Positions 1 to 5,698 of a stretch of DNA of 5,698 nt are shown in pieces. This stretch comes from Saprospiraceae bacterium (GTDB lineage: Bacteria > Bacteroidota > Bacteroidia > Chitinophagales > Saprospiraceae). Within the stretch, counting starts at the first letter, position 1; every line of letters starts with the position of its first letter. The DNA is taken from positions 1 to 5,698 of the forward strand of contig JABDJE010000222.1 of assembly GCA_013002625.1 (NCBI GenBank). The letters run 5' to 3'. Both the position numbers and the translations under genes were made by a program. Below the pieces are notes generated by a model. That model was not told where the DNA came from. It saw only the letters and a program-made list of their open reading frames with translations, and did no database searches.

Positions 1-2
1 GG

Positions 3-734
3 CTTAGTCTAATCGGACTGCACTGGATAAAAGAAGGAAAATCCACTTTTGGCAGTGATAAGAATTCTGATGTCATATTGGCCGAGCATTTACCAGAGAA
101 GCTGGGACAGTTGAACTATTTTGAGGGTGAAATGGATTTTGCACTGGACCCATCAGCTACGCCTGAAACTCATTCGGATCCATTTAAATTAATGCAGAAT
201 AATTCCTTGACGAACCAAGTGATTAGCTACGCCTCTTTTCAAGCTTATCTAATTAATAGAAATGGGAAATTTGGACTTAGAATGAAGGATAGTTTGGCTG
301 AAACTCGTTTATCCTTCGAAGGGCTTAAATATTTTCCTTACAGAGATGAGTTTGTGGTAAAAGCAAAGGTAATGGAAGCTAATACCGATACAATAATGAT
401 TGAAAATGTATTAGGCATGTTTACCTCCACGCCAGTGGCAGCGAACTTACAATTTGATATAAATGGAAAGACTTATGATTTGATCGCACTTGATGGAGGG
501 CCTGACGACTATTTCGTAATATTCGATGATCTAACATCAGGCCTTCAGACTTATGGAGGCGGTCGTTATATCGATGTGCGAAAGAAGAAAAATGCTGAAG
601 GATTCGTAATTATTGATTTCAACAGAGCCTATAATCCACCTTGCGTATTTACAGATTTTGCGACCTGCCCGCTACCACCAGAACAAAACAAATTAGATGT
701 AGCTGTAAAGGCAGGTGAGCTTTCATCGCATTAA
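3..734 (+). CDS. DUF1684 family protein, 3' portion (5' end outside window)
   Basis: The frame is open from the left edge to a TAA stop, giving 243 residues without a true start. The TTG at 78 lies inside the conserved region and is not the beginning. The visible part covers nearly all of a DUF1684 domain. Near its start is a GLHWIKEGKSTFGSD stretch (from about residue 5), matching the family's 'GL.WL.eG...fGsd' opening. TYGGGRYIDV lies around residue 183. The family's hallmark end follows: DFNRAYNPPC at 205-214, then CPLPP at 222-226 and a KAGE tail. The biochemical role of DUF1684 proteins is not known to me. Many members carry an N-terminal signal peptide or lipoprotein signal, but that part would lie outside the window. 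The gene runs toward the minus-strand peptidase and overlaps its stop by four bases, so the two are unlikely to share a transcript. Family assignment is strong; function is unknown. Confidence 0.9.
   Translation, partial: LSLIGLHWIKEGKSTFGSDKNSDVILAEHLPEKLGQLNYFEGEMDFALDPSATPETHSDPFKLMQNNSLTNQVISYASFQAYLINRNGKFGLRMKDSLAETRLSFEGLKYFPYRDEFVVKAKVMEANTDTIMIENVLGMFTSTPVAANLQFDINGKTYDLIALDGGPDDYFVIFDDLTSGLQTYGGGRYIDVRKKKNAEGFVIIDFNRAYNPPCVFTDFATCPLPPEQNKLDVAVKAGELSSH
731..734. other. Shared stop-codon overlap of convergent genes
   Basis: The palindrome TTAA provides the TAA stop of the plus-strand DUF1684 gene (732-734) and, on the other strand, the TAA stop of the S9 peptidase (731-733). There is no spacer between the two coding regions. 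Any terminator for either transcript must therefore lie inside the other gene or be Rho-dependent. No strong hairpin followed by a T-run is visible nearby. Confidence 0.95.
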
Positions 735-1450
735 GCGCTCTCATAATTCAACTTCATGATGATTTTTGCGCCGCCCATTTGAGGCAGTACGCTTTCTTTT
801 TGTACCAGAATAGCTTGGTCATCGATGCTGATGTAGTAATCCATCTTTTTTGTGCTGCCTTCCAAGGCGCTCAGCTGGATATGGTGACATCGATATTGAT
901 CAATCGTAACTTCCCCAACGGAGTTTATTTCATAAATCACAAAAGCCTGTTGTTGAGCATCAAACACTCTTATGGTATTTTGATTAAGATTTTCAAAATC
1001 AAGACATGACAAATAGATATCCAAATGTGCGCCATCTGTAATCGTAGTTCCTTCAATGTCTAAATTGATTTCATTTAGGCGTCCATTAATATTATACTTT
1101 CCATACAAGACTGAAGATGAACTATCGATTTCTATTTCAACAGGATCCTGGCTTATCGTTCGTCGTTCCAGACTCATGTTTTGAATGTCACATACAGCGA
1201 GATCACGCATATCACCCATTGGAGATTCCGCAGATTCCTGAATGGTTAAATGGGTGTCAGTAGCTTTAACCTCTCTTGTCTGTGTAAATTCCATATTCTG
1301 ACCTTGAATTTCCAAAGATAGATTGTAGTGTAATGTACCCTCAGATGGTCTTTTAACAATAGCTGGGTTAGATTGTAATCGCATGCTGTCCGTGACTATT
1401 GTAGGCATTTTCAAAGCATTTATATCTACTGTTGCAATACGGATTATGGT
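731..1450 (-). other. C-terminal extension of the S9 peptidase (DUF3108-like, tentative)
   Basis: This stretch encodes residues about 629-868, beyond the end of the usual alpha/beta hydrolase domain. It alternates hydrophobic and polar residues in a way typical of extended beta sheet (HYNLSLEIQGQNMEFTQTRE, INGRLNEINLDIEGTTITDG). It finishes with a 'YYISIDDQAILVQKE' strand pair similar to the ending of DUF3108 or lipoprotein-carrier-like beta domains. It holds the protein's only three cysteines. No catalytic motif is evident. A role in substrate or lipid binding or in scaffolding is possible, but this is inference only. Confidence 0.5.
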
Positions 1451-3337
1451 TTGTAATTGTTCTGGTACGTTTTCCTGATAACGACCTCCAAGATGCTTTG
1501 CCAGAAAGGCTTCCATCACTGCGATAAATGACATATTGTTGTCGGGATTCGCAAAGCCATGCCCCTCATCTGGAAAGTTCAAGTATTCTACTGCAAGCCC
1601 AAGGTCGCGCATAGCGATAACAATTTGATCTGACTCGCTTGTCTTTACCCTAGGATCATTATCGCCTTGAGCAACAAGAAGAGGCGCTTTAATATTTTGG
1701 GCATGAAAGAAAGGCGATTGTCTCTGTAACTGGGCCTTACCTTCTTCAGTAGTAGGGTCACCCATTCTCTTGTGAAACATAACACGTGCTGACTCCCAAT
1801 AAGGTGGAATAGTTTCCAGCAGTGTGAATAGATTGGATGGTCCAACAATTGAGACACCTGCGGCATAGACCTCAGGTGTAAAACTTAATCCTGCCAGCGT
1901 AGCGTAACCGCCATAGGATCCCCCCATAATGGCAATCTTATCGGATTGCGCGATTCCTTTCTGTATAAGATATTGTGCGCCTGCGGTTAGATCATCCTGC
2001 ATTTTTTGACCCCATTCATTGATCGCTGCATTTAAGAATGCTTTACCATATCCTGTAGATCCTCTAAAATTGGGTTGAAGGACAACATAGCCACGGTTTG
2101 CCAGAAACTGTGCATAACCATTGTAGCCCCAGTAATCTCTTGCCCAGGGTCCACCATGTGGAAATATAACGGCAGGCAAATTTTTCGGGTCTGCAACATC
2201 CGGTATGGTTAGATAGGCAGGAATCTCTAGCCCATCTATTGAATTATACTTAATGGACTGCATCGGCACTAGAGCCACATTTTCCAATTCGGGACGTGGA
2301 GCATATTGAAAAACTATAGATCTGCCCGCCCTTTCGAAAGTATATGCTTTACCCGGGTCAGTATCTTTGTGAACAAAAATGATCCATTTAGATTCATCCT
2401 CTGTCAGGGATGTAATGTCTATTTCGTAATCTGGAAATTGAGATTTCAGATATTGATAGTCTTCTCTGAAGGGTTCATTTTTCCACAGTATTTTCTTTTG
2501 ATCTGCCAAGTATACGGTAGCGATGAGTTCATCTGTCAGGTCAGAAAATATTGCATTTTCCAAATCCACATAATTGTCAGGGTCTGACTCAATAAACTGC
2601 AATGTTTCCAATTCAAAATTATAAAGATATAACCCAGTAAAATTTACGTCTCCGATATTAGAAACCACATAGACATTGCCTGCTTTATCAAATCTAATAG
2701 GCGCTACATTTTCTTCGAGGCTTGCCTGAAGAATTCGTTGTGGTTTGCCGTCTTTTAAATGGAAGATTTCTGAGCCACCGGTCTCATTTGATTTGCTTAG
2801 AAGTTGGAGTTTATCTTCAAGATCAAAGTAAGCTCCAGTCCAATTGTTGTCATTTTGCAATAAAAGTGTGCGTTCTCCTGTCGGAATATCAATCGAATAG
2901 TAGTCATGCCATGCTGTATCGCGATCATTGATTGCTACAAAGAGTTTATTGTGATTTGATTTGGGTACATGTAGAATATATGCTGTAATGTTTTCGTAAG
3001 GAGAAAGGTCTCTGGATTTTGGTATAAATCCTGCTTCCGCGTCGGTAGGTTGCACAGCATAGATATGGAAGTTTTCATCACCTCCTTTATCTTGAGAATA
3101 TAATAAGTATTGACTATCTCTACTCCAGAAAAAACTACGGATGGGTCTGTTTGTATCATCTGTAAGCGGTAAGGCTTCATCAAAGTCCTGATCAAAAGAT
3201 TTGATCCAGATGTTCATTATACCATTATAGGGTTTGATAAAAGCTATGAACTGACCATTGGGACTAATTTGGGCGCCGGAGATTTCAGGATTGCCAAAGA
3301 ATACCTCTCTGTCAACTAAAGGGCTAAGATATTGCAT
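731..3337 (-). CDS. S9 family prolyl oligopeptidase-like serine peptidase with C-terminal DUF3108-like extension
   Basis: This 868-residue protein is a predicted serine hydrolase of the S9 (prolyl oligopeptidase/acylaminoacyl peptidase) family, which cleaves short peptides. Residues about 15-350 form a WD/beta-propeller-like region (for example ISPNGQFIAF, FFWSRDSQYLLY). Residues about 365-620 form the alpha/beta hydrolase domain. It has the oxyanion-type HGGP at 394-397, nucleophile Ser474 in GGSYGG, Asp561 in GDNDPRV and His593 in EGHGF, so the triad is complete. Typical members end at about 620-650 residues. Here about 230 more follow, beta-rich and resembling DUF3108-type domains (weak resemblance, ending DYYISIDDQAILVQKES). 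The ATG is fixed by an in-frame TAG nine bases upstream, and the protein starts without a signal peptide. All three cysteines (716, 778, 817) lie in the extension. The gene lies 13 bases after the glycosyltransferase, probably in the same operon. The peptidase call is firm; the C-terminal domain name and the cellular location are uncertain. Confidence 0.93.
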   Translation of the reverse strand: MQYLSPLVDREVFFGNPEISGAQISPNGQFIAFIKPYNGIMNIWIKSFDQDFDEALPLTDDTNRPIRSFFWSRDSQYLLYSQDKGGDENFHIYAVQPTDAEAGFIPKSRDLSPYENITAYILHVPKSNHNKLFVAINDRDTAWHDYYSIDIPTGERTLLLQNDNNWTGAYFDLEDKLQLLSKSNETGGSEIFHLKDGKPQRILQASLEENVAPIRFDKAGNVYVVSNIGDVNFTGLYLYNFELETLQFIESDPDNYVDLENAIFSDLTDELIATVYLADQKKILWKNEPFREDYQYLKSQFPDYEIDITSLTEDESKWIIFVHKDTDPGKAYTFERAGRSIVFQYAPRPELENVALVPMQSIKYNSIDGLEIPAYLTIPDVADPKNLPAVIFPHGGPWARDYWGYNGYAQFLANRGYVVLQPNFRGSTGYGKAFLNAAINEWGQKMQDDLTAGAQYLIQKGIAQSDKIAIMGGSYGGYATLAGLSFTPEVYAAGVSIVGPSNLFTLLETIPPYWESARVMFHKRMGDPTTEEGKAQLQRQSPFFHAQNIKAPLLVAQGDNDPRVKTSESDQIVIAMRDLGLAVEYLNFPDEGHGFANPDNNMSFIAVMEAFLAKHLGGRYQENVPEQLQTIIRIATVDINALKMPTIVTDSMRLQSNPAIVKRPSEGTLHYNLSLEIQGQNMEFTQTREVKATDTHLTIQESAESPMGDMRDLAVCDIQNMSLERRTISQDPVEIEIDSSSSVLYGKYNINGRLNEINLDIEGTTITDGAHLDIYLSCLDFENLNQNTIRVFDAQQQAFVIYEINSVGEVTIDQYRCHHIQLSALEGSTKKMDYYISIDDQAILVQKESVLPQMGGAKIIMKLNYESA

Positions 3338-3350
3338 TGTCTGCTAGGGT

Positions 3351-4106
3351 TTATTTTGAGTTTCGGTTTAATGCCATCAGTTTAGATTCACGAAGGAAAA
3401 TATAGAACGCGGTTGTTCTTGCCATGAACCAACCGTAGTATCCATCCAGGAAGCCCAACCTCAGGAAATATTCAACGATGAATTTCCAAATCGGTTTTAT
3501 GATTACCCGGAAATAATTTGACTTTAGACCTTTGTTGTACCTATGCGTGGCTGCGATTGTACTGTGATTGTTGACTGTAACCATTCTGTCGTGGATGTCA
3601 TCATAGCAATCGTGCAATAGAAGACCTTTTAACCTAGTTCCTTTTGTGCCGTCAAGTCCTTTTATTAAATCATGTGGGGGATTGCCAGTACATAGGGTTG
3701 TCCCTTTTTTAAATAATCGAATAATTCGATGCGGAAACCATGAACCATGTTTGATCCAGTAGCCACCAATATTACTAAGCCTATTCAGGTAGTAATGATC
3801 GAATTGTGGATCCGACTTGATCGCTGCAATTTCGTCGGCCAGAGCTTCACTCAAATATTCATCAGCATCCATAGCAAGCACTAAGTCATGACTTGCATGC
3901 TGTATTGATAATTCACGTTGGCCAATATATCCCAGGAATTCATGATAATGGATTTTAGCACCAAGTGTTTGGGCGATCTCAACAGTCTTATCTGTGGAAT
4001 AGGAGTCCAGAACTATAATTTCATCACTACAGGTTTTAACAGATTCAATACACTGCTGTATTTTATCCTCTTCATTATAGGTCATTATTACAGTTGATAA
4101 CTTCAT
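3351..4106 (-). CDS. Family 2 glycosyltransferase, WaaE/KdtX-type (LPS core/surface glycan)
   Basis: This 251-residue GT-A fold glycosyltransferase probably transfers a sugar from a nucleotide donor to lipopolysaccharide core or another lipid-linked surface glycan at the cytoplasmic face of the inner membrane. It opens with the GT2 signature STVIMTYNEE (residues 4-13), then VLDSYSTDKT (32-41). The metal/nucleotide-binding DxD is at Asp80-Ala-Asp82 in DADEYLS. The middle segment SNIGGYWIKHGSWFPHRIIR (111-130) and the C-terminal RLGFLDGYYGWFMA region (216-229) follow the layout of WaaE/KdtX LPS-core beta-glucosyltransferases, and the length is about right for them. The hydrophobic C-terminal third (about 198-240) suggests membrane association. 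Its ATG overlaps the ligase stop as ATGA, indicating translational coupling. Donor and acceptor sugars cannot be read from sequence, so no gene symbol is given. Confidence 0.92.
   Translation of the reverse strand: MKLSTVIMTYNEEDKIQQCIESVKTCSDEIIVLDSYSTDKTVEIAQTLGAKIHYHEFLGYIGQRELSIQHASHDLVLAMDADEYLSEALADEIAAIKSDPQFDHYYLNRLSNIGGYWIKHGSWFPHRIIRLFKKGTTLCTGNPPHDLIKGLDGTKGTRLKGLLLHDCYDDIHDRMVTVNNHSTIAATHRYNKGLKSNYFRVIIKPIWKFIVEYFLRLGFLDGYYGWFMARTTAFYIFLRESKLMALNRNSK
4103..4106 (-). other. ATGA start-stop overlap, ligase to glycosyltransferase
   Basis: On the minus strand the ligase TGA stop and the glycosyltransferase ATG start share bases as ATGA. No Shine-Dalgarno sequence is seen ahead of this ATG (upstream is ACCGCATGCTGTCCA), so the downstream gene probably depends on ribosomes finishing the ligase. 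This supports co-expression of the two glycan genes. Confidence 0.9.
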
Positions 4107-5332
4107 TGGACAGCATGCGGTTGTACTTGCCAGTTTTTTATTGAAAACAAGATAATAAAGATATAAACTGCTACACCAATTTGAGCTTCGATGGTGTGTT
4201 CAACCATAAATGAAGCGAAAAATGAAAGATGTGTTGCTGTTAGTAAAAAGTCCTTCCAACCTTGCATGTATACCAATGGCAAACATGTTAAAAAGATAAA
4301 GATGATTAATCCGGGTATTCCGGCCACTGTAGAGGTAAGGATATATTGATTATGAGGTAAAAGTTCCAGGCCTATCAAATCAGGGTAATGATCTTTCAAA
4401 TACGCATTGGTGTCATCCATAAGATCACCCATGCCTACGCCCAGTATTGGATTTTCTTTTGTTAATTCAATCCCTGCAATTATACTTCCTAACCTTCTTG
4501 AGTCTGATAATTCACGAATGTTATTGTTCTTTGAGAATTCCTCTATGCTGTATTTTGTATATGCTATTTTATTTTGAATGGTGGGAACAAAATTAATCGC
4601 AAGGATTATCCCGACAAGGCCTGCCACTACCAATGGTATTAACCACTTGATTTTGCCTGATGTTCTGAGATAATAAAATACTGTACATGCCAGGATTACA
4701 TATAAAGTCATAAGCCCACTGCGTACGGCGAGCAGATGAAGGTAAGCGATCAATAATAAAGCAATAACTGCTAGTGCGGGTTTTAAATATTTTAGGCCGA
4801 GTACTTGTGGTTTTATCCACATGTACAAACTCATCAATACCGCTATGCTGATCATAATACTGTATCGTATATGGTGGATGGGTGTCGGGATTATTTGGCC
4901 TCTCTTATATATTTCGATATAGTGGTCAAAATCCGCCAGGAACATGGCTACAGACCAAAGAGAGGAGATAAACATCATCCCAATAAAAAACAGCATCAAT
5001 CTATGCATTATTTTTTCACTTAATCCCCGCGTTGCAGCAAATGCAAAAGGCAAAAAGAAGAAGGGTAGTTTAATGCGCATTTGATGAAGGAAGTAATCTG
5101 TGTTTTCAGACCATAATCCGGTTATAAGATATAGGAAGAACACCATTGTGACGGCAACGAATGCTTTGTTAGAAATGAAGGACTGCCATTTAGATTTTAG
5201 ATCTCCGCCCCACAACGCGCCAAACAGGAAGAAGATCATTCCAAGAGAAATCATAAACCTGGAATAGAGTAATCCAATCGTCAGACATGCAAATGCAAAT
5301 TGAAATATATGACTCTGCGTTACTCTATCCAT
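4103..5332 (-). CDS. O-antigen ligase/polymerase family membrane protein (Wzy_C)
   Basis: This 409-residue polytopic inner-membrane protein has roughly 11-12 hydrophobic segments, for example 8-24, 26-40, 58-73, 110-133, 155-172, 206-222, 229-247, 335-355 and 384-397. The family either ligates undecaprenyl-linked O-antigen to lipid A-core (WaaL) or polymerises repeat units (Wzy), with chemistry on the periplasmic side. Family marks are AVRSG with Arg204, a long loop about 250-330 with SDSRR (276-280) and NPILGVGMGD (294-303), and PHNQYIL with His327, the position of the conserved functional histidine of WaaL-type enzymes. The ATG at 5332 was chosen because it falls five bases after the cysQ stop and directly precedes the first membrane segment. 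A longer in-frame start at 5479 would overlap cysQ by well over 100 bases and add a non-hydrophobic, low-quality leader. The glycosyltransferase next door fits a surface-glycan role. Ligase and polymerase cannot be told apart by sequence alone. Confidence 0.9.
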   Translation of the reverse strand: MDRVTQSHIFQFAFACLTIGLLYSRFMISLGMIFFLFGALWGGDLKSKWQSFISNKAFVAVTMVFFLYLITGLWSENTDYFLHQMRIKLPFFFLPFAFAATRGLSEKIMHRLMLFFIGMMFISSLWSVAMFLADFDHYIEIYKRGQIIPTPIHHIRYSIMISIAVLMSLYMWIKPQVLGLKYLKPALAVIALLLIAYLHLLAVRSGLMTLYVILACTVFYYLRTSGKIKWLIPLVVAGLVGIILAINFVPTIQNKIAYTKYSIEEFSKNNNIRELSDSRRLGSIIAGIELTKENPILGVGMGDLMDDTNAYLKDHYPDLIGLELLPHNQYILTSTVAGIPGLIIFIFLTCLPLVYMQGWKDFLLTATHLSFFASFMVEHTIEAQIGVAVYIFIILFSIKNWQVQPHAVQ

Positions 5333-5337
5333 GAATA

Positions 5338-5698
5338 TTAATGGCTTTGATTTGCTGAAGCAATAAATTGAGGATTTAATAAATTCTCCTTGTTGTAGAC
5401 AACAGGTGTATTGGTTTCTGCCTGATACACGGTGCCGCCTGCTTCCTCCAGTATTATTTGTGCAGCCGCGGTGTCCCATTCCATGGTAGGTGCCAGGCGA
5501 GGATAAATTTCTGCATCTCCATTTGCAATAATTAAAAATTTCAATGAGCTGCCTGTAGACACTTTTTCAGGACTACAGAACTGGTCCATGAAAGCTTGTG
5601 TGGCCTCATTCAGATGAGATCTTGAACAAACTATCCTAAGGCCCTCGTCATCCTTGTGATAATTGTTTACTTGTAATTGCTGAGGACCGGATTCAAGT
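5338..5698 (-). CDS. cysQ: 3'(2'),5'-bisphosphate nucleotidase CysQ, C-terminal portion (5' end outside window)
   Basis: The frame is open from the right edge to a TAA stop, giving the last 119 residues. CysQ is a Mg-dependent phosphatase of the inositol monophosphatase superfamily. It converts 3'-phosphoadenosine 5'-phosphate (PAP) to AMP and so clears the inhibitory by-product of PAPS-using sulfate reduction and sulfation. Recognisable CysQ segments in order are IVCSRSHLNE, GSSLKFLIIANGDAEIYPR, the metal-site motif PTMEWDTAAAQ with its conserved Asp, AGGTVYQAET and the ending YNKENLLNPQFIA. The ATG at 5589 is internal, since conserved CysQ sequence continues upstream of it to the edge. It precedes the ligase gene by five bases and is probably the first visible gene of the operon. 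Catalytic N-terminal motifs (the GxExE-type and DPxDxT-type sites) lie outside the window and cannot be checked. Confidence 0.94.
   Translation of the reverse strand, partial: LESGPQQLQVNNYHKDDEGLRIVCSRSHLNEATQAFMDQFCSPEKVSTGSSLKFLIIANGDAEIYPRLAPTMEWDTAAAQIILEEAGGTVYQAETNTPVVYNKENLLNPQFIASANQSH

Noticed and set aside
78..80. TTG as start of the DUF1684 gene
   Set aside because: Conserved family residues (GL.WIKEG, FGSD) continue upstream in the same open frame to the left edge, so the start is outside the window.
717..740. Possible terminator hairpin between the convergent genes
   Set aside because: Only a four-base-pair stem with a 16-base loop and no T-run follows; too weak to call a terminator.
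779..1009. Plus-strand open frame of 76 codons antisense to the peptidase gene
   Set aside because: It lies fully inside the strongly supported peptidase gene. The protein has no recognisable domain, and the frame looks like a chance antisense reading. The same applies to plus-strand frames at 2306-2587 and 2722-2931.
4805..5023. Plus-strand open frame antisense to the ligase gene
   Set aside because: It is fully contained in the ligase coding region, with a composition typical of a reverse-strand reading and no known motif.
5333..5479. Longer ligase start at 5479, adding 49 N-terminal residues (MGHRGC...)
   Set aside because: It lies entirely over the well-conserved cysQ 3' end in another frame, and the added residues are not hydrophobic and look like out-of-frame reading. 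The ATG at 5332 directly precedes the first membrane segment.
5587..5589. ATG as the start of cysQ
   Set aside because: The same frame continues upstream with CysQ-like IVCSRSHLNEATQAF to the right edge, so this methionine is internal.

Overview
The window is a densely coded piece of bacterial chromosome, most likely from a member of the Bacteroidota. By eye the DNA is moderately AT-rich. None of the three visible starts has a Shine-Dalgarno sequence, and the S9 peptidase and DUF1684 proteins resemble types common in marine and soil Cytophagales-like bacteria. This placement is inference; there is no rRNA or marker gene to confirm it. No tRNA, rRNA, CRISPR array, insertion sequence, notable repeat or convincing terminator is visible.

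Layout: a plus-strand DUF1684 gene, cut off by the left edge, fills the first 734 bases. The rest of the window is one tightly packed minus-strand gene run, read from right to left. It starts with the 3' part of cysQ (3'(2'),5'-bisphosphate nucleotidase, cut by the right edge). Next come an O-antigen ligase/polymerase-family membrane protein (gap of 5 bases), a WaaE/KdtX-type family 2 glycosyltransferase (4-base ATGA overlap), and a large S9-family serine peptidase with an unusual C-terminal extension (gap of 13 bases). The peptidase and DUF1684 genes converge and share the four bases TTAA, which supply both TAA stop codons.

The spacing suggests that the four minus-strand genes are co-transcribed from a promoter beyond the right edge. 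The ligase and glycosyltransferase form a surface-glycan module. CysQ recycles PAP, the by-product of PAPS-dependent sulfation, so sulfated glycan or sulfate assimilation is a possible link, but only a hypothesis. The peptidase has an intact Ser-Asp-His triad. It lacks a signal peptide and carries about 230 extra residues that look like a DUF3108-type beta domain. I see no clear evidence of a wholly new system; the peptidase architecture is the most unusual thing here.
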